DNA from: Margaritispora aquatica
Taxonomy: Eukaryota > Ascomycota > Leotiomycetes > Helotiales > Discinellaceae
Direction of reading: 5' to 3'
Assembly (NCBI GenBank): GCA_007644065.1
Contig: VJWN01000039.1
Span: 1-64,000 of the forward strand
Length of the DNA stretch: 64,000 nucleotides
Below are positions 1 to 11,602 of this stretch, in pieces. Below the pieces are notes generated by a model. It searched no databases. It was not told where the DNA came from and saw nothing but the letters and a program-made list of their open reading frames with translations. A program made the translations under genes and the position numbers. Each line of letters opens with the position of its first letter. Position 1 is the first letter of the stretch.

Positions 1-3000
1 TTTACTAATAGTTAGAGAACTAGTAAGTAAGTACAAAAGGGATTTACTAGAGTTAATTAGTAATATCTTTAATATATAAGGAATCTTTAATAAAATCGAT
101 TTAACTAAAAGTTCTTATTCTATATTTCGAAAAGAGGCTAACGGATCTTAAAGGAATTCTTTTAAAATACTATTTAGTATTAAATAAAAAAAGTTAAAGC
201 TATTAAGATTTACTAGATCTATTATTCTAACCTTTTTACTTATTTAATAATCTAGTATTAAAATAGATAAAGCTTAATAAGTATACTTTCGATTAATACT
301 AAAAGACGAAGACGTTATGAGATTAATCGTAAAAAGATTGTTTTTTGTTATTATATAAGAAAATCTAAGAGTTAAATTACTTATTAAATTAAAGTCTTTT
401 TTATTATTTAAACTTTATTTTAAGTTTATAGTAGTTTATAAATCGTAGACTTAAAAACTCGTTATATAAATATTAAAATACTTAAAATACTATAAATAAA
501 AGGATAAATATTTAAATTATAAATTAAAATTAATATTATTAAATATTATAATAGTTTAATTATAATTTAAATCCTTAATTTAAAACAAATAGTTACTTTA
601 TAAGATAACTAGCTTATTAATAGTATTTTCCGTTTCTTCTAATATAAGTATAAATAAATTAAGATTCTTAATTATAAACTCTTTAATAATTATAATAATA
701 ATTTAACGATATACTTAAATACTAATTTTTTAGCTAAGTATTAGTATTAAAAAAAAGTTTAATTTAAGACTTAGATCCCTTAATTCTAATAATCTATTAT
801 TAACGAAAAAAAAATAAAATATTAAACTTTTAATACGCTTTAATCTTTTCAACGAATAAAAAGAAATATTTAAAAAAGAAATAAAAGGATTAACTAAAAT
901 AATATATAATAAAAAAATCTTAGATAGTATTAAAAGTAAATATTAAATATTAGACGTTTTTTTTTTATTATTAGATTACTCTTTCTAGTATAAAATATTA
1001 ACTTAAAATAAATTACTACTTAAATCAAAGTAAATTTCGCGAGTATCTTTTATACTATTAAGATATCATAGAGTTATTAACTCCGTTCCTCGAAGAGGTA
1101 ATCTAGTAGTAAAGTAAAAGACAAATAAAAATAAACATTTAAACTCTAATAGATTTTAAAAATAGACTTCGATTTTTTATTAATTTAATTCGAGTTTATT
1201 ATTATATAAAATAAAAAATCGATTTAATAATAAAGAATCGTTAAAAATTAACTCGTATAAAAAAGAAAAATTACGTTCTAAATTAAGACTAAAATTATAA
1301 AAACACTTAAAAAAAAAAGTATTTAAAAGATCTTTATACTTTAAATATTTTTTTAAATTTATATCCTAATAAAAAAAATTAAAAATATTAAATAAAAGTT
1401 TTTTTTTTAAGATTTTTAAAGTTATACTTAAAAAATTAAAAAAAAGCTTTTAGAGATTATTACTATTTAGAGTAATATTTTTATAAAAAACTATTTCTTT
1501 AATAATAAAACTAATATTAATAAAATTTTAAGTATTAAGTTCTTTATTAATTTTAAAATAATATACTTAATAATTTAAAATCTTGTTTAAGGTATTATTC
1601 GTACTATTATTAAGATATCGATCTTAAAAAGTATAAAGTAACGCTATTAACTTTAATATATTATTTTATAATAATTAAAAAAAATAATACTTAATAATTA
1701 AGACTTAAGTACTATAAATAAACTTAAAGTAATCTTAACTAAAATTTAAACTATCTTTAATAAAATTATTCTTATAAATACTTATACTTATAAAAAAGTA
1801 ATTAATTAAACTATTAAATATATTTAAATTAATTAATTATTAAAAAAAAAATTATTAACTTTAATAATTCGTTTTTAATCTCTATATTTAAAAGATCGTT
1901 AGATTTATTTATAGTTTTTATTTTTTTTAAAACCTTTTTATTAGAACTCTTTAAAAGATCGGAATTAATACTATTAATATTATTCAAAAAAATAAGAATA
2001 AATTTAAAAATACTATAAAAGATAATATAAACGTACTATTAAAAGATATCGATAAAAAACTACTATCTCCTTCCGAATTAATATTAATACTTTTTTAATC
2101 GTCTCAGATATTTTTTAAATTATTTATTAAAATCACTTTTAAATTACTTAATTTAATATTAATCTTTTTTTAATTTAATTTTAAAAACTTTTTATTTAAC
2201 TTTAAAGGACTATTATTTATTTTAATTTTTTGTTCTACTAAAACGTTTAAGTTCTTAAAGGTATTAATAATATTTTAAGTAACCTTAAAATATAAAACTT
2301 TTTTATTAAGTTCTTTATTTAAAACCTAAAAAAAAAAATAAAAAACGAATAAAAAAATATAAAATATTTAACTTATATTTAAGTATTTAATAATAGTCTA
2401 AACGGTTTATTTTAAATTTTATTATTCTCGAAACTATTAAGACTATTAAGATAAACTTTATTTAAAAAAGTATTTTTATTTAAATTTAAATATAATATTT
2501 TTTTTAAATTAATAATAAAAATTTTAAAAAGTAGTTTTTTTAAGTAAAATAAAATAAACTAATTTTTTAAATTAACGATATTATACTTATTAATATATTT
2601 AATATAATGAGTTTTAATTTAAAAAAAAGTTAATTTTTCTTAAGAATTAAGTTTAAAATTATTTAATTTTTTAAAAAAACCTTATTTTTTTTAAAAAAAT
2701 TAAATTAAAAAACTATTTCTTATTTAATTAAAAAGAACTAGACTCTATAAAAGGGTTATTAATAATAGAGTCAAACTATTTAAGAATAAGAGAATAGTTA
2801 ATAGTAACTTTAAAAAAAAGACGATTAGTCTTTAAATTATACTTTTAATAATTTTAAAATAAGAGCTTAATTTATAGTCTTAATAGATCTTTTTAAAATA
2901 TCATTTAATAAAGTATTTACTACTATTAATAGTAAAATAATTTAAAAAAATATAAATAAATAAATCTAAAAACTTTAATTTAAAAAAGAATAATAATTTA

Positions 3001-4260
3001 AAATATAAATTAAATAAAGAAAAAAGCTAAATATTTTTTTTATAATTTACTATTTCTAATTTTTTATAAATATTTAAAACCTTTAATATTAACCTTTTTT
3101 TTTTAATTAAAATTAAATATAATTCTTTTAGAAGATAAATTTTAAATATAAAAATAAATAAAAAAATTATACTAAAATAATTACTATAAAATATAATCTT
3201 AAAGTCTTTATAATATAATAAGAAATCTAGTTCTTAAATAGTAGAAAAGGTCTTTTTTAGGTTAAAAGACTAAGTTTTTTTAAAAGTATTAAAATAAAAC
3301 GAGAAATTTAATAAATTAATAGATATTTTTAAATATACTATTAATTAATATAATTTTAAAGATTAAATAGAAAAGAACTTTAGAGTAAAGATAAAAGTAG
3401 ATTTAATATAGATTAAAAATAAATTTAATATATATTAGAGATAAATCTAAAAGATATTAAAAATAAATCTAAAGGATATAAGGTAAAAAGAAGTCTAGAA
3501 GAAGCTACGAGTAGATATAAAGAGTAGGGTTAAAGGCCGTTAAAGTAACTCGAGAGTAAGGTAATAATAAAGTCTTAGAGTAAGCTTCAAAAGTCTTTGA
3601 AAAAATAAAAGAAAGAAAAAAATTAATTATTAGAAAAGTTTATAAATAATACTAAATTATTAACTAAGGGTTTTTAAAGTAACGAATAAGAAAAGGAAAG
3701 CGTAAGGTCGAGATCTTTTTACTAAGTAGTAATAAACCTTAAGTTTATTCTCTATAAATAAATTAAGTCTTTTTATTTTTAGTAACGAACCGTTATACTT
3801 AAGTCTTTATTTAACCTCGATACTATTTTAGTTCTTTACTATTTATTAAAAAGTTATAATTAACTTTATTTAAATATATTATTAAAGCTAATTTAATTTT
3901 TTTTAAGGTAAATTATAGATAGTAAAATTAATTTTAATATATAAGACCTTTAAACTAAAATATATAAACGATTAAAATAAACGTCTTCTTTTTTTTTTTT
4001 TTTATAAACTTTCTTATACTTACCTTTTATAAATAAAATCTTAATTTTTTTATCTTTAATATTTATTTATAAGGTAATTCTCTATATTCTATTACTTTAA
4101 AACTATTCGAAAAAGATATAAGATTATCTTTTCTTAGAGAATAAGGAAGTTTTTTTTTATATTTTAGTATAGATATCTAACCTATAACGTCTACTTACTT
4201 TTTTAAAATCTATAGTAAATCGTACCTATATCTAATTAGACTATAGAGAGTTCTATTTAA
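1..4260. repeat. RIP-degraded AT-rich block, gene-free
   Basis: The sequence is extremely AT-rich, with long runs of A, T and TA. CpA and TpG dinucleotides are rare while TpA is everywhere. This is the known outcome of repeat-induced point mutation, which changes CpA to TpA in duplicated DNA of ascomycetes. No open frame of useful length survives on either strand and I could not recognise any transposase, integrase or reverse transcriptase motif. The block is best read as one or more old transposon copies mutated beyond recognition. Its left end lies outside the window. Confidence 0.85.
3401..3488. repeat. Four-copy 22-bp degenerate tandem repeat
   Basis: Four consecutive 22-bp units start at 3401, 3423, 3445 and 3467. 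Each begins with an ATTTAA or ATCTAA core, and the first three end in AATAA or GATAA. The copies differ by scattered C/T and A/G changes. It lies inside the RIP block and is probably an old minisatellite of the buried element. Confidence 0.6.
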
Positions 4261-4440
4261 CTCGCCGTTGTATTCTCTTCCCTTTAGTCTTACTAGTATC
4301 CGGTAGGCCTATAAGAAAGGGCCAGATTAGGGCAGCTTTTACCGCGCGATTGCGTTAGCGTAGGAGCTACCCCTGGCTATAGGTACAGCCGCGCTCTACT
4401 TTTCGTGGAGGTAGCCAGCTCCTACGCCAAATAAAAAACA
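4261..4440. other. Unmutated island inside the RIP block, with inverted repeat
   Basis: About 180 bp of much higher GC content sits between two RIP-saturated stretches and keeps CpA and TpG dinucleotides. Within it, GCGTAGGAGCT at 4358-4368 is the exact reverse complement of 4417-4427. That gives an 11-bp stem around a loop of about 48 bases that is itself GC-rich. No coding frame is visible. It could be the end of a transposon, a later small insertion, or a short single-copy spacer that escaped RIP. Confidence 0.55.
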
Positions 4441-6735
4441 GAATAAGAGTTAGTTTCGCCTTTGTTCCTACTACTCCGTTCCTACTACTATTACTTTTTC
4501 TTCGATATTATTACTACTTAACTCCTTATATTACTACTACTATAACTATTACTACTATTTATCTATTAAGTTTAATTATATTAGTATTTTTTTTATATAT
4601 ATATACTACTATTCTATACTCCGTCGAGACTATATCTACTACTACTACTTTATTTACCTCGAGGTTTTAAGGTTTATAAATCTATAAATCTATAAACTAG
4701 TTTTATACTTATTTATTATTACTCTTTACTATTATTTTACGTCTACTATTACAATTAAACTCGATCTATTACTAACTATCTACTATAGCTATTTCTATTC
4801 GTCTATTTTTTCGACTTACTACTGTTATTACTACTACTACTAACCTTATACTTACTATTACTACTATTAGTATATTTTTTTCTTATAGTAATAGCTAGAA
4901 CGGTAGTAGTAGTAGTAGCTATACTACGTTATATAAATCTATTAGCGAAGCCTTAATTACTATTACTAAGTTTAATCCCTTTACTATATTTAAAATCGAC
5001 CCTACTACTACCGTTGCTAGTCGTCTCTATACTACTTACTTCTAAGCTATTTACTACTAATATAAAAATATAGTTATTTAATAGTCTACTACTACTAGTA
5101 CTTTCTTTTAATAGATTTATATCTAAATAGTATATAACTATCTCTATACTTCTAGTATACTAATATATATATAAGCTAATTAGGGCTACTACTACCGCTT
5201 TATCTTTAATCCTAGCCTTAATATTAGTAACGCTAGTATCTTTACCTCTATTACTACTATAAATTTATATATAGTTTAGCTAGATTAATTCTCTATCCCT
5301 TTAGCTCCTTTTACTACTGCTATTATTCTAGTTCGTTCTTATTCTCGTCCTTATACTACTACTACTATATCTACTTCGTCTTTTATTATTTATCTATCTA
5401 GTAGTATATTCTTTAGTAGTAGCGTTAATAAACGTCGTACTTTTTCTAGTAAAGACTAGCGTTAAAAAGGATTTTATAAGGCTAGTAAAACCGTTACCGC
5501 TAGCTAAGATTCTTTATCTAGTAGTAGTACTAACGCTAATCTAGTCGACTTAACTTTTTTTTTTTTTTTTTTTTTCTTTTTTTTTTCCGATAGTCTAGTA
5601 AGCCTAACTTCTAGATACCGTGTCTATCCGTCCGCCGCTACCGCTACTAGTACTAGTACTAGTAGTTATAGTTCTTGTCCGTCTACTATATATTCGGCTA
5701 GACCTTTTCTAATATACGCTTTTAACCTCCGTATTTACGCTACTAGTATCGGTACCCCTCTACCTATACTACTAATATATCTATTTACTAGTCTATATAC
5801 TTGTATTACCGTTACCGCTACCGACGTTTCTACTTTTATTTTTATTTCTATTTTTTACTATAGTAGTAGTATAGCTACTTTTCGTACTATTTCTAGATCC
5901 GTCTTTACGTCTACTATTTCTAGAGTCGTCGCTACCGCTAGTACTAGCGTTGCCGCTACTATACGTAGTCCTCGTAGTAGTTAACGTAACGGTAGTAGTA
6001 CTATTCGCTATATTACCGTTACTAATCCTATCGTCGATAAACGTATTACTATCGGTACTACTACTAGTACCGCTAATACCGTCGTTACGGGCTTCGATAT
6101 AGATAGTCGGATTTTTTACTACGTCGTTAATATAGACTTATATAATAAAAATATCCTTATTTTACGTTAGACTACTATTCGTATCGAGAAGATCGTATTA
6201 TATAGTCTATACTAAGGTATAAATACTACTACCTTTTATACTATAGTAGATACCTACCTCCGTCTCTCTCGCTATATACGTCTATAAATAGTCTTTATCT
6301 CTATATTATTAATACTATTTTATTTTTTTATTTTTCGGTATAAGGTTTAGTTTTTTTTTTTATACTTTATAAATAGCGATAACGTTAAAGATAAATAGTT
6401 TCGTATTCTACTACTACTACGGTATATAAGTAGTTAGTTTTATATATATCTAAAATTAAAAAAAAAACTTATTTTAAATTTTTAATAGTCTTTTACTTTT
6501 AATAAACTTAGTAGTAATAGTAGTTAAAAAGGTTTATTATTATTATTCTAAATAATAGATACTTTACGTAATTAGAAAATAACCCGAATTAGGTATAGCG
6601 CTACGGCTAAGTAGGCGATAGCCTATACGATATAGATATAGCCTATACTACTACTACTACCTACTTAAAAGAGCCTATATATAGGACCGAAAGTCTGATT
6701 CTACTACCTAAACTTAACCGCGATCTCGGTCGTAC
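4441..6735. repeat. RIP-saturated block rich in CTA/TAG triplets
   Basis: This stretch has more C and G than the block to its left, including many CpG, yet CpA and TpG are nearly absent. Several consecutive 60-base lines contain none. Runs of CTACTACTA and TAGTAGTAG dominate, which is what CCA or TGG triplet-rich DNA becomes when every CpA is converted. No frame survives. It is probably a different, originally GC-richer element from the one at 1-4260. The signature stops sharply near 6735. Confidence 0.8.
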
Positions 6736-7419
6736 TAGATGCCTTTCTTATTGAAGGTGTCTCTTACTTGAGAGTGCCTGTAATGTAGGTGATGCCTTGT
6801 GTAGGTCGTGACACAAAGTTATAGCTCTAAAAAATATAGTTTAAAAAGCTTTATTAACGAACAATTGTAACTAAAAAGATAAGACTAGTATTAATATAGA
6901 TTTAGATAGCTAGCTGTTTCTATAGTCTTAAATTAAACCCTTAACCCTAAGATAAGTTTTTAAAGTGAAAACATTCTATTGGTTTATATTTAGATTATTA
7001 GGATTCTTATTTTTTATTAGTTATACTTAAAATTATTCTTTTTTCTTGTATTTACTATATTTATCTTAACCCTAGGGCTATAGATCAGATGATTCGTAAT
7101 AGTATAGTAGTTTTATAGCCTTTATATTACTAATCCTTTAATAGAGCGACGGCTTTTACTTATATAAAAAAGCTTTCTTACTAATCCTAAAACAATTCAC
7201 ATTCCTAAGAACTACTAGGGTTTTAAAAGCCTTACTCCTGAGAATCTATTAGGTTTCGGGAGAGGTTGTGATACTATTATTTAATTATAAATAAAACTTA
7301 ATTTCTATTTAAAAAACTACTTAAACAAATACGATACGATTAACAACCTCGTGATACTAACTTTTCTGATCTTTATATTTTCTAATATCCACTGTGATAT
7401 ACTATTTATATTCTCTTTT
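6736..7419. mobile_element. Edge of the degraded element, possible LTR remnants
   Basis: Positions 6740-6830 carry normal TpG-rich sequence. From about 6831 the DNA turns AT-rich again, but less completely. Short related strings recur: CGTGACA near 6812, TGTGATACTA near 7268, CGTGATACTA near 7351 and TGTGATA near 7392. These look like mutated copies of one terminus of the TGT...ACA type used by LTR retrotransposons. No coding capacity is visible, so the assignment to an LTR is an inference. Confidence 0.3.
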
Positions 7420-8669
7420 TTAATCGCCAATACCACCATCATACAAATACCCACAATTCCCATTTGATACTATAAACGAAGTAGAGGTTAACGAAGATGG
7501 TTGGGAAACATAAAACCCACTCGTCGAACTCTGTACTCCACATGTTCCAGCTCCATTATTGAGTAAAATACAAAGGCCTTGACCAATATAAAATCCTGAG
7601 CCTGTACAAGCTATGCCGGTCACGCATGCCACACAGCAATCATAAGGCGATGCCGATGACTCTTCTGTGAACGTAGATGGTTGTCCAAGGCCTTGGTTGT
7701 ATATATTATCGATTAAATTGCCGTTTGCCAAAGGGCCAAGTATATTCGGTGTCGCACATGCATCGTACGATGTTACTGTCGTAAAGACTGTGTTTGTTGA
7801 GGTGGCGACAAAGTATTCGGTGGTGGTTGATGTAGTTGTTGTATAGATTACTGATTGGATAGTGTTGATGGATGAGACACGAGGGACAATCGTGGAGGTT
7901 ATTAAAACCGTGGATGAAACCGTTATAGATATCACCGATGGCGCGAGCGTTATTAACGTTGGTATGGCAGTCCTGGTTGAAGTTATTGTGCTTTTGATGC
8001 TGATTTTGGCGACGCCTATAAAGTTTTAGCGAGTTTGTTTTTAAGTTAGAAAATTAATACAGGACTTACAACCAACAGATTGAGGAAAAGATCCTCGCAC
8101 GCCGTGTGCTCTATCCCGCTTCATGAGAACGGCCTTCTTCAAGTCATGAGGATGGGTAATCGCCCTCTTCTTCGCAGGAAAGACTGAGCCTGTTGTGTCC
8201 GCAACAAAGCGGAATCCAGGTGAGGTAGGGACTACAGATGTAATCTGAAAAGTTCAATCAGATTCAAGTTTCTAAGTACGGAACTATTAGTTTGACTCAC
8301 AATGGAAGTTGTAACTACTATCGAAGTTGAAGTTGTTGATTTGACAGTCTCAACAGTTTGACCAGTGATAGTACTGTATGAGGTAGTAGAAATTATATCG
8401 GTAATCGTAAGTCCAGTCGTGTACACTGTGGGGCTGACGTATTGAGTGACTGTCGTTGAGATAGGAGCAGGAGTTACAAATACAGTTGGTGTTGTTGTGA
8501 TTCGAAGGGTTGCTGGACACGGGGTCACATACTCCGTCTTCGTCGTAGTCTTAACACTTGACACAGAAGACTTCCCCATACGAGTTTTGCATTTCAAAAC
8601 AGTAGTTGTGCTAGTCAAAGCTTGCACGCAAGAGAAGAGAGTCAATACATAGACTAGATAAGGTGACAT
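7420..8669 (-). CDS. Secreted Ser/Thr-rich protein with C-terminal PAN/apple-like Cys module
   Basis: Three exons, read on the minus strand as 8669-8301, 8244-8070 and 8015-7420, give 379 residues. The introns are 56 and 54 bp, with GTGAGT...TTTCAG and GTAAGT...TATAG borders, and the frame is kept through both. Residues 1-17 form a signal peptide with hydrophobic core YLVYVLTLFSCVQA. The middle is almost all Thr, Ser and Val, typical of O-glycosylated fungal wall proteins. The last ~115 residues hold about nine Cys, including a CCVACVTG motif and a GFYIGQGLCILL segment, which resembles the apple/PAN-like modules of fungal surface proteins. There is no membrane segment or clear GPI signal, so secretion or wall attachment is likely. 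The gene abuts the RIP block. Substrate and role are unknown. Confidence 0.72.
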
Positions 8670-9847
8670 TGTGTAAGAGTGTTGGAATTGCAGTAGTCTG
8701 AACTTTCATAAACTCGGGGTTATTACTTTTGAAATATTTCTGAGCGGATATGCCCCTAAGCGAGTAGTCTGTCTACTACAACAAAAACAACACGCAATGT
8801 CTCTCCACAAGTACACAGACAGCACGCAACATCACTCTGCAAGTATACAATGTCTCTCTAAAAGTAAAACCACCGGAGAAATCCATGTATATCTTTGACC
8901 AAGCCTACGATTTGATCGGTGTGTCAGTGAGAAGGTAGAAAGAGGTTGTATTTAGCCAGTAGGCCTCCCATCCAAATACAATTACTGTATTAGACTAGAC
9001 ATTACATCGCCTAATATAGTAAATCTCTTATATGACCAAAAGAACTTAGATTCAAGCACTCCTACAGCTATGTTCTTACCCACATCTCGTTACCCAAATT
9101 TCATGCATGCTGGCTGGAAACAGGCCTTTGGGCTAAGTTTATTTCTGAGTGTTTTCTTCTTTTCCCAATGTCTTATTATTAACACACGTGTATACACTCT
9201 GGAACATTTACAGTTGTCCGGGAGCAGAGGTTGTGGTTGGTTCCACAAAGCGCCCCTACCCTAATTTATGCGAATGCTTTTGGTGTAGGGAAGAAAGCGG
9301 AAAGAGCCGAAAAGATACTTGAGACATAGTCCAAATCAAGCCCACCCTACCCCACAGCAACCAGAGTCAACTAGTTCGCCTCGTATAGGCTTCTTGACGC
9401 AAATTTTAGACAAGGCAGCTTCATATTCTGGGAGGGCAAAGCATTAGATAGGATAATTAAGCGAGTAATGTGGATGGAATTTTATTGGCAATAGGAAAGG
9501 AGAACACCTGGGTGGGGTAACATATCTGCTTTGTGCTAAATTATCTGTGCGTTTCCAATCATCTGATTTTCAGTTTACATGACTTAAGTCCGACGCATGC
9601 CACTGGCTACATTCTTTCAATTTGGCAGACATTGTCTGCCTCAAAGCGAGCCGTCCAGCCACCATCGCCTTGCTCGCTTCTCCAAAAGTCTGAATCCCAC
9701 AGGGGCATATAGAAGACGCACCTCCAATTCAAGTGATAAGTTCCTCGTATAGTCCTCCTATAGGATTTAGACTTTTGAAGAATCCAAGTAAGAGGTGACG
9801 GTGGCCAGTGAAGGGAGAGTACAAGACTTTCAACTCTTATCTTCAAT
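8670..9847. other. Intergenic, 1.2 kb
   Basis: This is the upstream region of the Ser/Thr-rich gene and the downstream flank of the membrane protein gene at 9848. Short frames on both strands lack ATG starts, splice signals or recognisable domains. The only structure seen is the small degenerate repeat at 8791-8870. Confidence 0.6.
8791..8870. repeat. Degenerate minisatellite of about 30 bp period
   Basis: CACGCAATGTCTCTCCACAA is followed by a variant starting CACGCAACATCACTCTGCAA and then a third partial copy ending AATGTCTCTCTAAAAGTAAA. The similarity is clear but imperfect. It lies about 120 bp upstream of the start codon of the minus-strand gene ending at 8669, so it sits in that gene's promoter. 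Confidence 0.45.
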
Positions 9848-11602
9848 TCAGAACGGTTGACTTTTTATATCGTACATGAGTTTCTCATATGTCGCACTCC
9901 TGTCAGACATTTTACTCAACCTATTTGGTATTCGGCCTTCCATGCCTTCCAGCTCTGGTGGAACCACACTGCCTGTCCTGCTCTGCCCATATCCTGTGCC
10001 TCCCACCTTGTTCAAATCCTCAGGCGTGAAACCAAACGTTGCAAGCTCTCTCTCATCCACATAACTATCTCTATCCAACCTCTCTAGATCATCCCGCGAC
10101 TTCGATCTATCAGTCATTGCTGTTGGACTCATCACTTGTGGGCTTTGGTAGACGTTGAAGTCGCTACCAGGTGTCATCCGCCTCGTCTCTGAAGGCTTGG
10201 CGAGGACACTTCGGAAGGTTGTTCCACTCATTCGTTGCATCTGTTCCTCGATGCTCCGTATATCGGCACTCCGTATGCTTTCGTATGGTGTCTCGCTTCG
10301 AAATACTATGGGAACGGAAATGTTCTGGTCATCACTTCTCTCACTTGCATTTCTCTTGGGCTCGGGCTTATAGCCAAATGCTGTCTGGTTACTTGAATCA
10401 GTTCGCACGCTTCTTATACTTCCCTTCTCATCTGTCGTGAAGTTTTTGGGATGGGCTAAGCCAGCAGGTTGCATGGACTTTCTTTTTTGTTGCTGGCGGA
10501 AAAGGATGACAAAAAAGGTAATCAAAAACACGGCTACTGCACCACCTACAGTCCCAGCAATTATTGCCTGACTGTTAGTCCCCTTCGGAACAAGAGCTAA
10601 TGGTGCCGCTGTGTCTGTGGGTGTGGTTATAGGGAGGGCACTGTTGCTGGTTGTACGCGACTGAGATGTCTGTAATGATGAGATGGTTGAAGCGATAGAC
10701 ACCAATGTAGTAGTCATCAAAGTGGTGGATGGCTGTGTACTGTATCAGTATTTGCTCCTCAGTGGATCAAGGATTACGTACACGTGTCGATGATCTTGTG
10801 GTTGTCTGAGGTATCGATGTACTTGATGGAACAAAGATAGATGTGAAAACGGGACTTGGCAAGTTCGTGAACGCCTCAGGAATAGTTGTTGGGATAAGAG
10901 AGGTTATAAGTGACGGTTTGATTGTGGTGAAGGTGACGAAGCTCGCGCTTCTATGGTTCGGCGGCGTACTTGAGGCCAGCACGATCGTTGGAACAGTTTG
11001 AGAGGATTTGATGGTAGATCTGACGAGTTGTAGTGTGTTCTGTGATGTTCGAATTGTAATTTGGCTAAGTAATGAAGCCAGAGTGCTTGGAGCTGGTGGT
11101 TGTGACATCGCACTCATCATAGCTGCTGATGCGCCTTTTGCAAATATTGTTCCTACTCCCAAGTTGATGATATTCGATGCCTGCGAGCAGCAAGAGGATC
11201 CCAATCCCTTCCCTTCGTCGCAACAGAATTGTCCCAATTCTGGATCGCCACATTGATAGATGTCAACTTTCCCAGAATCCTTAACTAGGAGATGTTAAAA
11301 ATTATCCTTCCAATACACATATAATACTTACTTCCTCGGCAAAAGTCGGGGCAGGTTGCTCCAAATTCTTTATCGAGACAAGAACCGCGTGATAATTTGG
11401 TTTCTTCACTCTTTATCGCGACACAAAGCTTGTTGGTAGAACAAAACTCATCTGGTGAGCAACATTGACTCAGGTTATCATTTGTAAAGCAAGGCAAGTC
11501 GTTATCGTCCTCGCTTCCATCTGGGAGAAAGCACTTTGCTGCTATTGTCGAGATATGAGAAATTATGAGCGATGCAGCAAAGTTTCGTGTGGGGGATTTC
11601 AT
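9848..11602 (-). CDS. Single-pass membrane protein with Cys-rich ectodomain
   Basis: Exons on the minus strand are 11602-11332, 11284-10782 and 10732-9848, giving 552 residues with introns of 47 and 49 bp. I chose the ATG at 11602 because it starts a good signal peptide (core AASLIISHISTIAA). The frame upstream has only a GTG before a stop, though an in-frame ATG 11 codons earlier is possible. Residues ~24-125 contain about 14 Cys, including QCCSPDEFC, CPDFC, FCC and SCC, a pattern common in fungal surface receptors of unknown ligand. Residues ~130-305 are Ser/Thr/Pro-rich. A transmembrane helix lies at ~314-336 (AIIAGTVGGAVAVFLITFF), followed by a basic stop-transfer and a ~215-residue polar cytosolic tail rich in Ser and Arg. 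The layout suggests a wall sensor or adhesion protein. Confidence 0.8.

Noticed and set aside
4441..6735. CTA/TAG tracts as a CRISPR-like or regulatory repeat array
   Set aside because: There are no fixed-length repeats and spacers, the organism is a fungus, and the tracts are explained by CpA-to-TpA mutation.
9070..9264. Plus-strand 64-residue frame with a hydrophobic stretch
   Set aside because: Short, no family match, no cleavage-site-like ending or downstream exon; it lies in the 3' flank of the minus-strand gene at 9848.
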